Program-made: the position numbers and the translations under genes
Assembly (NCBI GenBank): GCA_900759015.1
Contig: CAAEUE010000019.1
Coordinates: forward strand, 112,925-176,924
Direction: 5' to 3'
DNA: 64,000 nt
DNA from: Clostridia bacterium
GTDB taxonomy: Bacteria > Bacillota > Clostridia > TANB77 > CAG-508
Notes under the pieces: model-generated
Seen by the model: the letters and a program-made list of their open reading frames with translations, nothing else
Databases searched by the model: none
What the model was told of the DNA's origin: nothing
Part shown: positions 43,373 to 51,158 of the stretch, piece after piece
How the letters are laid out: the number at the start of each line of letters is the position of its first letter
Numbering within the stretch: position 1 is the stretch's first letter

Positions 43373-44116
43373 TTATAAATTATCATATTGTTCATCTGTT
43401 ACTGGTTCACACCATTCATTATTTGTATTTTCTCCTGGAACTTCTATTGCTAAATGGCTAAACCAACTATCTTTTTTAGCTCCATGCCAATGTTTAACAT
43501 TTGCAGGAATTACAACTATATCTCCTAGTTTTAGACTTCTAGCTTCTTTTCCTTCTTCTTGATACCATCCTTCTCCATCAACACATATAAGAATTTGACC
43601 ACCATCTTTTGTAGCATGATGAATATGCCAATTGTTTCTACAACCTGGCTCGAATGTTACATTTGCTATAAAAATACTAGATTCACCTGGTTTTGTTAGT
43701 GGATTTAAATATGAATTTCCTATAAAATATTGTGCATAGTTTGAATTTGGCTCACCTAGTCCAAACCATCCACCATGTTCTTCTTTTGCAGGTTCGTCAT
43801 CTGCATATACTTCTTTTGCCATATTAAATACTGCCCATGCATTTGGCCAACCAGCATAAAAAGCAGCATGTGTAATAATCTCTGCCATTTCTTCTTTTGT
43901 TATTCCGTTATTTTTTGCATTCATAATATGATATTTTAAGGAACTATCTACTAATCCTTTTCCCATAAATACACATATTGTTACTAAAGATCTATCTCTT
44001 AAAGATAGTTTGTCTTCTCTTGACCATACTTCCCCAAATAATACATCATCATTTAATTCTGCAAATTTTGGTGCAAATTCACCTAATTGATCTCTTCCAG
44101 CAGTTTGTTTTTTCAT
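43373..44116 (-). CDS. Carboxymuconolactone decarboxylase-like / cupin fusion protein
   Basis: 247 residues, two domains. Residues about 10-110 are the AhpD/CMD fold (SREDKLSLRDRSLVTICVFMG, MAEIITHAAFYAGWPNAWAV), here without the AhpD C-x2-C. Residues about 140-240 are a cupin: NWHIHHATKDGGQILICVDG (metal histidines) and LGDIVVIPANVKHWHGAK. This fusion is common in redox operons with MerR, flavodoxin and AKR genes, as here. Exact reaction unknown. Confidence 0.93.
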   Translation of the reverse strand: MKKQTAGRDQLGEFAPKFAELNDDVLFGEVWSREDKLSLRDRSLVTICVFMGKGLVDSSLKYHIMNAKNNGITKEEMAEIITHAAFYAGWPNAWAVFNMAKEVYADDEPAKEEHGGWFGLGEPNSNYAQYFIGNSYLNPLTKPGESSIFIANVTFEPGCRNNWHIHHATKDGGQILICVDGEGWYQEEGKEARSLKLGDIVVIPANVKHWHGAKKDSWFSHLAIEVPGENTNNEWCEPVTDEQYDNL

Positions 44117-44144
44117 AATTCATTCCTCCTTTTAAACTTTTTTT

Positions 44145-44175
44145 ATGATAGCACTTAAAGTTAACTCCAAGTCAA
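44145..44175 (-). promoter_or_regulatory. MerR-type promoter of the CMD-cupin operon
   Basis: TTGACT (44170-44175), 19-base spacer TGGAGTTAACTTTAAGTGC, TATCAT (44145-44150) on the minus strand: the best of three such promoters here. The spacer contains a near-perfect ACTT-AAAGTTAACT-CCAAGT dyad. Confidence 0.85.
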
Positions 44176-44231
44176 TATTATTTTTTAATCTATTAAAACT
44201 TTTTTTGTTTTAATAGATTTTTTTCTAAATT

Positions 44232-44747
44232 CTAAGGCTCTTTTAAAGGTCTTACTTTTGTCCATTCCTCTGGATATTTCGTTATCTCTTCTTTAATATG
44301 TTCTAAATCAAAGTTTGACAAATCCTTTATAAATTTATCTACTACTTCTTTTGATAGAATTTTAAGACTTTTACCTTGTTCTGCAACATGTACATATTTT
44401 TTTATTCTAGCTGGTAATTTTACATCATACTTCTTTAATAGATATGGATTTAATATATCATAATCAGTATATATATCTGTTGACCAATATTCTATATATT
44501 TATTGTAAAATAAGTAGTCTGTTAATAAATGTAAAAAATATCCTCTATTAAAGCTAGTATCAATCTTATTTTCTTTTAAAAAATTATATAAATTAACTGA
44601 TCTCATTTCATTCCAATAATGTGTTTTATATTTATCATTTATTTCATCTGGATAAATAACTCCATCTATAAAATCATTATATTTTTCGTTCTTATTTTTT
44701 TCTAAATATTTTTCTGCAATTGCTAAATGTATTACATATCCTGGCAT
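44232..44747 (-). CDS. Zinc-dependent phospholipase C-like protein
   Basis: 171 residues. MPGYVIHLAIAEKYLEKNK, GVIYPDEINDKYKTHYW and FNRGYFLHLLTDYLFYNKY provide the His/Asp pattern of the small clostridial 'zinc dependent phospholipase C' family. No signal peptide, so the usual secreted lecithinase role is unlikely; probably an intracellular metallohydrolase. Single gene. Confidence 0.75.
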   Translation of the reverse strand: MPGYVIHLAIAEKYLEKNKNEKYNDFIDGVIYPDEINDKYKTHYWNEMRSVNLYNFLKENKIDTSFNRGYFLHLLTDYLFYNKYIEYWSTDIYTDYDILNPYLLKKYDVKLPARIKKYVHVAEQGKSLKILSKEVVDKFIKDLSNFDLEHIKEEITKYPEEWTKVRPLKEP

Positions 44748-44837
44748 AAGTTTTCCTCCTTTTTGAATTATATCATAATAACTTTATATTTTAAATGACC
44801 AAAATTCATTTCATCCTCATCGATATAAATTTATAAT

Positions 44838-44876
44838 GAAGAAACGGAGCCTTGGTTCATCAAACCAAAGCTCCTT
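44838..44876 (-). terminator. Terminator of the bS18-paralogue operon
   Basis: GGAGCTTTGGTT..AACCAAGGCTCC with GTTTCTTC after it on the minus strand. Confidence 0.75.
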
Positions 44877-44890
44877 CGCTTGAACAATTT

Positions 44891-45076
44891 TTACATCAGA
44901 GCTAAATGGTGAGCATTCGCAATTGCTCTTTTTAAAGCCCGCTGATGTTTGCCACAAAGGCCTGTTGACCTTGCCGGTTTCATTCGAGTCCCATCGAAAA
45001 CGAACTTTTTCAGTTCGTCAACCCGTTTGTAATCCGGTTTTTTATGTTGTTCACAATAATAACATTTTTTACTCAT
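44891..45076 (-). CDS. Ribosomal protein bS18 paralogue, zinc-ribbon type
   Basis: 61 residues from ATG 45076 (GAAAGGAGTTTCGAT upstream). KKPDYKRVDELKKFVFDG, MKPARSTGLCGKHQRALKRA and IANAHHLALM follow the bS18 pattern, and CYYC plus CGKH form a zinc-knuckle version. It is not in the usual rpsF-ssb-rpsR setting; it starts 13 bases after a gene of unknown family and has a less AT-rich base composition. It may be a specialised or horizontally acquired S18, not the main copy. Gene symbol withheld for that reason. Confidence 0.8.
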   Translation of the reverse strand: MSKKCYYCEQHKKPDYKRVDELKKFVFDGTRMKPARSTGLCGKHQRALKRAIANAHHLALM

Positions 45077-45089
45077 ATCGAAACTCCTT

Positions 45090-45545
45090 TCATGATGTCC
45101 AACTTGGATGTGAATAATCCCCAAATGAACTGTTAGCCATACTTTCAGCTTGCGCTTTTAAGATTTCCACATACGTCATTGTAAACGTACTAAGAAATTC
45201 TTTTTCTGTAAGATACAAAAGTTCTTCTTCCACATCATTAAGTGTCTTTCCAGACACTGTAAAAATGTTTTTCAGTGCATTTGATAAAATATTTACTTTT
45301 AGTAACACTAAAAAGTCACTTTTTAGACTTTCAATATCTGCGTCAGAAAGATCAAACTGCGACTTATTTTCATCTACAAACCGCATCATATCTTCGAAGC
45401 AGATAGAAAAACTTTCTGAATTGAAGAATTCGCTTAATTTGGCTTCCACCATCGGATATTGCCTTAAAATTTCTTCAACTTGTGAAAATTTTACTGGAAG
45501 TGGTAGCTGAAAATAAGTTTCATTTGCTTCGTTGCTTTTACTCAT
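45090..45545 (-). CDS. Unknown protein, paralogue of 45787-46227
   Basis: 151 residues from ATG 45545 (AAAAGGAGGGCTTTT upstream). Soluble, acidic and mostly helical. QLPLPVKFSQVEEILRQYP and EAKLSEFFNSESF align with the upstream gene product (QMPYSSTRILELLKKDFP, EERINNFFDSEEY), and both end in EE-rich helices and ILK. I recognise no family. Together with the bS18 paralogue it forms an operon. Base use is richer in G+C than the flanks. Confidence 0.7.
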   Translation of the reverse strand: MSKSNEANETYFQLPLPVKFSQVEEILRQYPMVEAKLSEFFNSESFSICFEDMMRFVDENKSQFDLSDADIESLKSDFLVLLKVNILSNALKNIFTVSGKTLNDVEEELLYLTEKEFLSTFTMTYVEILKAQAESMANSSFGDYSHPSWTS

Positions 45546-45665
45546 AAAAGCCCTCCTTTTTAAGATAAAAAGCAAAAAGTTATTAAGTTACTATTTGGCA
45601 ATGTAAAAAATATTAATTTTACTCACTTTTCAGCATTTGCCATATGTCTATTATATAACCGATTT

Positions 45666-45687
45666 ACATAATTTTCAAGTACTGTTC
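45666..45687. repeat. Direct repeat flanking the 45787 gene, copy 1
   Basis: ACATAATTTTCAAGTACTGTTC; the second copy, ACATAATTTTCAAGTACTATTC at 46333-46354, differs by one base. They bracket a 667-base interval containing only the gene at 45787. Confidence 0.7.
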
Positions 45688-45711
45688 TATTTAAGCCATA
45701 AAAATAGTTTT

Positions 45712-45750
45712 AAGGGATATAGAATATTCACATCATATTCCATATCCCTT
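45712..45750 (-). terminator. Terminator of the 45787 gene
   Basis: AAGGGATAT-GGAATAT..ATATTC-TATATCCCTT, then AAAACTATTTTT on the minus strand. Confidence 0.75.
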
Positions 45751-45786
45751 CGCCCCATATTCAAAGTCCTACGCTATTCAAATGTC

Positions 45787-46227
45787 TTAATGCTTTTTAT
45801 GCATTTGCTGAAATATCTTAAGCAATATTTCTTTTATTTGCTTCAGATATTCTTCCATTAATCCATCATTAATGTCTTCTAAACTTTCTGTATTCATGTA
45901 ACATTCCATGTCCTCGGTTGTAAAGTCTTCTTCGGTAAATACTCTCGCCACAGCCTTAAAGAAAATTTCCAGTTTTATATTTTCTTTAATTTTTTGTTCT
46001 ATTACTGGCATAGCTGCTAATATTTCTTTCATCGAATAATTAAACTCTATTCCCTCGTTCATTACCTTTCCATTGAACTCTTTTACTCGTTCTCTGTACT
46101 CTTCCGAATCAAAAAAATTATTGATTCTTTCTTCCACACTTGGAAAGTCTTTTTTTAGCAGTTCTAAAATTCGTGTAGAACTGTATGGCATTTGCATTGT
46201 TGTTATTTTGTTCCGTTCTTTCTTCAT
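45787..46227 (-). CDS. Unknown protein, paralogue of 45090-45545
   Basis: 146 residues, charged and helical, no membrane segment. ILELLKKDFPSVEERINNFF, KEILAAMPVIEQKIKENIKL, FFKAVARVFTEEDFTTED and EEYLKQIKEILLKIFQQ suggest a helical bundle. Related by sequence to the next gene but separated from it by a terminator. No known family recognised. Flanked by a 22-bp direct repeat, which hints that it arrived as a cassette. Confidence 0.65.
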   Translation of the reverse strand: MKKERNKITTMQMPYSSTRILELLKKDFPSVEERINNFFDSEEYRERVKEFNGKVMNEGIEFNYSMKEILAAMPVIEQKIKENIKLEIFFKAVARVFTEEDFTTEDMECYMNTESLEDINDGLMEEYLKQIKEILLKIFQQMHKKH

Positions 46228-46332
46228 TATGAAGCCTCCTTAATTTTACTTAATAGCTATTAAACTTTATTTTATGTTCATAACTATTTTTCTTCCTACT
46301 ACTTGCTACAATCAAAATTATATCTACCAAAT

Positions 46333-46354
46333 ACATAATTTTCAAGTACTATTC
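46333..46354. repeat. Direct repeat flanking the 45787 gene, copy 2
   Basis: See copy 1 at 45666. This copy overlaps the last codons and stop of the gene at 46349. Confidence 0.7.
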
Positions 46355-46996
46355 AATTTTATTTATCTTATTTGAATATATGTAATCCATAACACTATCC
46401 GGATAATATTCGTCACAGAATCTATCTAAACTACTATTTGCGGCAATACCTTCTATTCTTTCTCTTTGCCTATTTGCTGCTATACAAGAAATCCCAACAT
46501 CAGATGCTAGTAATACTAATAAAATCACTGTTATTTGTTTTAACGCTAATACATCAATTTTATTTATTAATTTTTCTATAAAAGGATATACATATTTAAC
46601 AAATAGTACTCCTCCTGTACCCCAATATAGACAATGCAATAAACTTGTTCTACCATTTAAATTAAACCATAAATTGCTATAATCCCATGAAACCGTTCCA
46701 AAAAACTTTTCTTGGAAAAAAGAAAATAAATATTCTACAATTCCACCTAAAACCATAGTAATAATAAATATCTTTAAATTACCCTTATCTTTTATTTTTG
46801 AAATAACTAAATAATATGCCACTAAGCCAACACCATATACTGGTATTAAAGGACCATATAATAGACCTTGCCTAGATGCAAAATGTCCATTTTGTATAAT
46901 AGCTACTATTGTTTCTACTCCATATCCTATCATGCTTCCTATAATAAAAACCCAAAATATAATTAGTACAAATTTAAAAACATCTTTCCTTTTCAT
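46349..46996 (-). CDS. Putative ABC-transporter type IV family membrane protein (PF06541)
   Basis: 215 residues, about six transmembrane helices. Family blocks: FIIGSMIGYGVETIV, GLLYGPLIPVYGVGLVAYYL, YLFSFFQEKFFGTVSWDYSN and LWFNLNGRTSLLHCLYWGTGG. Despite the Pfam name no ATPase is adjacent; function unknown. The 3' end lies within a repeat. Confidence 0.85.
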   Translation of the reverse strand: MKRKDVFKFVLIIFWVFIIGSMIGYGVETIVAIIQNGHFASRQGLLYGPLIPVYGVGLVAYYLVISKIKDKGNLKIFIITMVLGGIVEYLFSFFQEKFFGTVSWDYSNLWFNLNGRTSLLHCLYWGTGGVLFVKYVYPFIEKLINKIDVLALKQITVILLVLLASDVGISCIAANRQRERIEGIAANSSLDRFCDEYYPDSVMDYIYSNKINKIE

Positions 46997-47104
46997 ATAT
47001 TATCACCTCAATTTACTATAAATTAGCATATAATCATTAATATAATTTTTATAATTTATTAAAATTATATTAATTTTTCGTAAATTGAAACATCGATTTA
47101 ATAT

Positions 47105-47137
47105 AAAAAAAGCTTACACTTTTGTAAGCTCTTTTAT
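47105..47137 (-). terminator. Terminator of the ogt operon
   Basis: AGCTTACAAAAGTGTAAGCT followed by T7 on the minus strand. Confidence 0.85.
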
Positions 47138-47142
47138 CATTA

Positions 47143-47595
47143 TTATGAATTTTCTTTTTCCAGTTCAAGCAGTCTTCTTTTTAAATCAAGTCCTAATGCA
47201 TAACCGCCTAATTTTTTATTTTCATTTATCACTCTGTGGCATGGTACAATTATTAATATTGGATTATTATGATTAGCCATGCCAACAGCTCTACATGCAT
47301 TTGGATTACCAATTTTAATAGATATATCTTTATAAGAAAGTGTTTTTCCATATGGTATTTTTAAAAGCTCATTCCACACTTTCTTTTGAAATTCTGTACC
47401 AATCAATTTAATAGGTATGTCAAACTCTTTTCTTTTGCCATCAAAATATTCTTCTAACTGCAAAACTGTTTTATCTGTTAACTCATTTTTTATTCCTTGT
47501 TCTTTTTCATCTTCTGCAGAAGTTATTCCAGTTATTTCATCATTATCATATTCAATTTTTAGTTTTCCTATTTTAGTATTATATACTGCAAACAT
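47143..47595 (-). CDS. ogt: Methylated-DNA--protein-cysteine methyltransferase
   Basis: 150 residues. PCHRVI holds the acceptor cysteine, with GTEFQKKVWNELLKIPYGKT and GNPNACRAVGMANHNNP as the helix-turn-helix and Asn-hinge. Directly reverses O6-alkylguanine. The start overlaps the guanine deaminase stop (TAATG). A second alkylation-repair gene beside tag at 10430. Confidence 0.95.
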   Translation of the reverse strand: MFAVYNTKIGKLKIEYDNDEITGITSAEDEKEQGIKNELTDKTVLQLEEYFDGKRKEFDIPIKLIGTEFQKKVWNELLKIPYGKTLSYKDISIKIGNPNACRAVGMANHNNPILIIVPCHRVINENKKLGGYALGLDLKRRLLELEKENS

Positions 47596-48056
47596 TAATA
47601 AATCTCTCCATTTAATTTTTTATATTCATTAAATAAATGTATACAATCTTCTCTATCTATTTGTTTTTCATCTAGTAAACTCTTATTGTTTGTCTCTAAA
47701 AATTCATATATTGCATCATCTCTAAAACCAATTTCTCCTGCATCTTTTCTAGTACAAGCATAATATACTTCTTTAATATTTGCCCAAATAATTGCAGATA
47801 AACACATTGGACATGGTTCGCAAGATGTATATAAAATATATCCAGATAAATCATGTGTATTAAGCTTTTTGCAAGCCTCTCGTATAGCTTGTACTTCGGC
47901 ATGTGCTGTTGGATCATTATTTTTTAGCACTTGATTATTAGCAACTGAAATAATATTTCCATCTTTATCTGTAATAACAGCTCCAAAAGGACCTCCTTCA
48001 TTACTCTTCATACCTTTTTCTGCTTGATTTTTTGCCATTTTCATATATTCGTTCAT
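47595..48056 (-). CDS. Guanine deaminase / nucleoside deaminase
   Basis: 153 residues, CDA fold. HAEVQAIREACK (zinc His and catalytic Glu) and SCEPCPMCLSAIIWANI (two zinc Cys) are intact. KDAGEIGFRDDAIYEFLE and length fit GuaD-type guanine deaminase (guanine to xanthine) better than tRNA adenosine deaminase. In an operon with ogt. Confidence 0.88.
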   Translation of the reverse strand: MNEYMKMAKNQAEKGMKSNEGGPFGAVITDKDGNIISVANNQVLKNNDPTAHAEVQAIREACKKLNTHDLSGYILYTSCEPCPMCLSAIIWANIKEVYYACTRKDAGEIGFRDDAIYEFLETNNKSLLDEKQIDREDCIHLFNEYKKLNGEIY

Positions 48057-48065
48057 CTTATCCTC

Positions 48066-48740
48066 CTACATAACATATAATAATATTGTAAAAAATTGTA
48101 ATAAACTTCCTAATAAAATAAATAAGTGAAATACTGAATGCATATATTTATGCTTCTTTCCTAATCCATACAGTATAGCTCCTATCGTATACGCTAAACC
48201 TCCTAGTAATAATAGTACAAAACCTGCTGTTCCTAATAATTCTGGTAATAGGTTTATTTTAAATACAATGCACCAACCCATTACTAAGTAACAAATCATA
48301 GAAAATACTCTAAATTTCTTTATATCGATAGAATTTAGTATGATTCCTAATATTGCTACAAACCAAATAACTCCAAATATGGTCCAACCTAATGCAGTAC
48401 TATACTCTCGTAAAGTACATAATGCAAATGGCGTATATGAGCCTGCAATTAATAAGTATATAGAACAATGGTCTAATACCTGAAATACTTTTTTAGCTTT
48501 TCTTTTAGGATTTAAGCCATGATATATACTAGACATTGTATATAAAATTACCATAGTAACCCCGTATATTGCACCACTTACAACCCCATAACCATTACCA
48601 TGAACTGCTGCAAATACTACACATAACACCAATGCAACAATTCCTAATGCTCCACCTACAATATGTGAAGTCATATTAAAAATTTCTTCTCCCTTTGTAT
48701 ATTTAGGAAGTATTCTATCTCTTAATTTCGTTCTCTTCAT
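48066..48740 (-). CDS. Hemolysin III / YqfA-type membrane protein (PAQR-like)
   Basis: 224 residues, seven transmembrane helices. KGEEIFNMTSHIVGGALGIV (Glu and His), MSSIYHGLNPKRKAKKVFQVLDHCSIYLLIAGSYTP and HKYMHSVFHLFILLGSLLQF hold the family's conserved metal-site histidines and Asp. Despite the name, probably a membrane hydrolase or lipid-homeostasis protein. 7 bases after the patatin gene. Confidence 0.93.
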   Translation of the reverse strand: MKRTKLRDRILPKYTKGEEIFNMTSHIVGGALGIVALVLCVVFAAVHGNGYGVVSGAIYGVTMVILYTMSSIYHGLNPKRKAKKVFQVLDHCSIYLLIAGSYTPFALCTLREYSTALGWTIFGVIWFVAILGIILNSIDIKKFRVFSMICYLVMGWCIVFKINLLPELLGTAGFVLLLLGGLAYTIGAILYGLGKKHKYMHSVFHLFILLGSLLQFFTILLYVM

Positions 48741-48747
48741 AATTCTC

Positions 48748-49605
48748 CTAACTAATCTCTAAATATTCTTTTAAAGCATCCAAACTCTTTTCTGCTTCAG
48801 CAATTCCTTCTTTATATAAGTTCTCTAATTTTTTTTTATCTTTTTCAAGTCTAGAAACTGTTACTTCTTTTTCTGGTCTTATTATAAATATTTTGCCTTC
48901 TTTTTCTAAGTCTATTAATTCCTCTTGTAATTTATTATATCTTTCTGGCATTGTATTCAATTTTTCTATTAATTTTGGGTATTTGTGATATGCCAATTTA
49001 TATAGTTTTTTCATTTTATTTGATAACATTGGTTTTCTAAAGGTTTTATCCCTTGTTAAGACAACAACTACTTTTTCATAGCCCTGTTCTAAAGCCCATT
49101 TTACAGGAATACTTGTTGTAACTGCTCCATCTAAATAGTGATTATTATTTATTTCTACCATTGCAGATGCAAGTGGCATACTTGATGAGGCTTGTGCTGC
49201 TTTAAATAAATCATTACAATTACTTTTTTCCAAGTACTCTGTTTCTGCTTTTTCACAATTTGTAGTTACTATTATAAATCTTTGGCTTGTATTTTCGAAA
49301 GCTTTATAGTCAAATGGAACCTTATTTTCTGATATATCACCAAATAGATAATCATATCCTATTATTCCTTTATTTTTTATAAATGCTTTTCTTCCTATAT
49401 ATCTTGGGTCATCACAATATTCTAGATTAATTTTTGCTGATCTTCCTGGTTGTTTTGATATGTAACTCATTGCATTTAATGCACCTGCTGAAACACCTGC
49501 TACACATTCAAATTCCATATTATTTTTTAAAAATGTATCTAATACACCAGAGGTATACATTCCTCTTAGTGCACCACCTTCTAATACTAATGCTGCCTTT
49601 ATCAT
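48748..49605 (-). CDS. Patatin-like phospholipase (RssA-type)
   Basis: 285 residues from ATG 49605 (AGGAGGAAGAAA upstream). ALVLEGGALRGMYTSGVLDTF, GVSAGALNAM and LDGAVTTSIPVKWA give the oxyanion, nucleophile and Asp motifs; the last is DGA, where the family usually has DGG. Closely similar to the protein at 5018. Cotranscribed with hemolysin III, guanine deaminase and ogt. Confidence 0.88.
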   Translation of the reverse strand: MIKAALVLEGGALRGMYTSGVLDTFLKNNMEFECVAGVSAGALNAMSYISKQPGRSAKINLEYCDDPRYIGRKAFIKNKGIIGYDYLFGDISENKVPFDYKAFENTSQRFIIVTTNCEKAETEYLEKSNCNDLFKAAQASSSMPLASAMVEINNNHYLDGAVTTSIPVKWALEQGYEKVVVVLTRDKTFRKPMLSNKMKKLYKLAYHKYPKLIEKLNTMPERYNKLQEELIDLEKEGKIFIIRPEKEVTVSRLEKDKKKLENLYKEGIAEAEKSLDALKEYLEIS

Positions 49606-49734
49606 TTTCTTCCTCCTGGAATTATTTAATAACATCATTATTCTACCACAAATATTCTTATTTAGTGTAAATTTTTTGTAAATTCTTAATTAATATAAAA
49701 ATTTTTAATTTAGACAGAAATATTAGTCATCCAG

Positions 49735-49763
49735 TTGTACTTTATGTAAATTTGTTGTATAAT
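49735..49763 (+). promoter_or_regulatory. Sigma-A promoter of the 49806 gene
   Basis: TTGTAC (49735-49740), 17-base spacer, TATAAT (49758-49763). Confidence 0.75.
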
Positions 49764-49805
49764 ATACTCGGTGTAACTGTTGGAAGGATTGGAATAGGAG
49801 GCTCT

Positions 49806-50249
49806 ATGGATAACGTATTTGAGGAACTTCAAAAGTACATTGATAAGCGGGTTGACGAAGCTGTTGATGCAAAAATAGAAGAATTAAAAGCATATCTTCT
49901 TAACCCTGCTAGTATGACATTAAAAGAGTTTCTACTCCGACTTGGCATTGGAGCAACAAAATGGGGGCATGGCTTGGAATGCACACTGTTTGCAGTTGAA
50001 TATTGCCATAACAATAATATTAAACCTGGCGAGAAACTTTATACTGCACTTGAAGAAAATGGGTTTTCTGAAAGAGAGTTGCGTTCTGCAAAAGAAATTG
50101 CATGTAAAATAAAAACCCCCTTATATAAACGAGTATTTGAAATGTACGAACTGTCTTTACGTCCACCTTCAAATACCCAGTTTATTACAACAATTGAGAT
50201 ATATTACTATAGCTCCGAAGCATCAAGCGAAAAGACTGAATCACATTAA
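49806..50249 (+). CDS. Unknown small protein with possible Spo0A_C-like helical domain
   Basis: 147 residues from ATG 49806 (AATAGGAGGCTCT upstream). N-terminal coiled helix (ELQKYIDKRVDEAVDAKIEEL), then LKEFLLRLGIGATKWGHGLE and PGEKLYTALEENGFSERELR. The L-x-LGI-x-A-x3-G-x3 spacing and later LY..L resemble the Spo0A C-terminal DNA-binding domain, but only remotely. Own promoter and terminator, opposite strand to its neighbours, less AT-rich codons: a likely acquired single-gene island. Confidence 0.6.
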   Translation: MDNVFEELQKYIDKRVDEAVDAKIEELKAYLLNPASMTLKEFLLRLGIGATKWGHGLECTLFAVEYCHNNNIKPGEKLYTALEENGFSERELRSAKEIACKIKTPLYKRVFEMYELSLRPPSNTQFITTIEIYYYSSEASSEKTESH

Positions 50250-50267
50250 CGTGATTCAGTCTTTTTA
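50234..50267 (+). terminator. Terminator of the 49806 gene
   Basis: ACTGAATCAC..GTGATTCAGT followed by CTTTTT; it overlaps the last codons. Confidence 0.9.
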
Positions 50268-50281
50268 ACTTACTTTGGATA

Positions 50282-51145
50282 TTAATTATTCAACAATATT
50301 TCATCTCTAAACTTTTCTTTTTTAAAACTCTCCATTGCAGCATCATATCCAGCTTTAACACATTGTTCTACCTCTTCTTCATTTCCAATTATATCAACAT
50401 CCTTGCAGTCAACCTTTATAATTAAATCTGCTGCTTCTCTTTGCCAAACTATTGCTGTTCTCCTCATGCTTTGAAAAGTATTTCGTATTCCTGTAATTAT
50501 ATTTACTTTCTTTTGATTCGTTTCTTTATAATATACATTCTCTACCCCAATAACGTAATCAGCAAATTGATTCATACGATGTGTTGGAATATTATGTGTC
50601 ATTCCTCCATCTAAAAATTGATGCAATTTGCCATCTATATAAACATTATTAGGTACATATAACAATGGTAATGAACAAGTATTTTTTACCGCCTCTTCTA
50701 TTGGTCTATCCATATAGCATTCTTCATTTTTAATTATTCTTGAAGTATAATATACAGTCTTTTTCTCTGTAATATCCATAGTTGGAATAAATACTGGCAT
50801 ATCTAAATCGCTCATTAGTCTTTTTCCTTTAGCCTCTGTAGCCTCTCTTATAGTTTTAGTAATTATAGTTGGATTTTTGCCTCCGCCTCGTACTAAAAGT
50901 TTAAATGGAGTTAATATTTTATCTTTAACTGTAAATTTTGGATATTCTATTGTATATATTTTTAATTTTTCTTCTATCTCATCCGTTGTATATCCCATTG
51001 CATATAAAACTGCTATACAACTTCCAATACTCGTTCCAGAAATTGCTGATATTTTTATATTTAGTTCTTCTAAAGCCTTTATTACTCCTAAATTACTAAG
51101 TGCTTTTGTTCCGCCACCTGTACAGGCTAAACCTATTGTTTTCAT
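50282..51145 (-). CDS. Patatin-like phospholipase
   Basis: 287 residues. GLACTGGGTKALSNLGVIKAL (oxyanion), SGTSIGSCIAVLYAMG (nucleophile elbow with G-x-S-x-G) and LDGGMTHNIPT (Asp) are intact. A different subgroup from the proteins at 5018 and 48748 (the NTE/RssA-like CTGGG variant). 14 bases after the exonuclease gene. Confidence 0.92.
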   Translation of the reverse strand: MKTIGLACTGGGTKALSNLGVIKALEELNIKISAISGTSIGSCIAVLYAMGYTTDEIEEKLKIYTIEYPKFTVKDKILTPFKLLVRGGGKNPTIITKTIREATEAKGKRLMSDLDMPVFIPTMDITEKKTVYYTSRIIKNEECYMDRPIEEAVKNTCSLPLLYVPNNVYIDGKLHQFLDGGMTHNIPTHRMNQFADYVIGVENVYYKETNQKKVNIITGIRNTFQSMRRTAIVWQREAADLIIKVDCKDVDIIGNEEEVEQCVKAGYDAAMESFKKEKFRDEILLNN

Positions 51146-51158
51146 TTTACGTCTCCTT

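Noticed and set aside
47595..48056. tRNA-specific adenosine deaminase TadA
   Set aside because: The C-terminal pattern (KDAGEIGFRDDAIYEF) and the operon with ogt suit guanine deaminase better.
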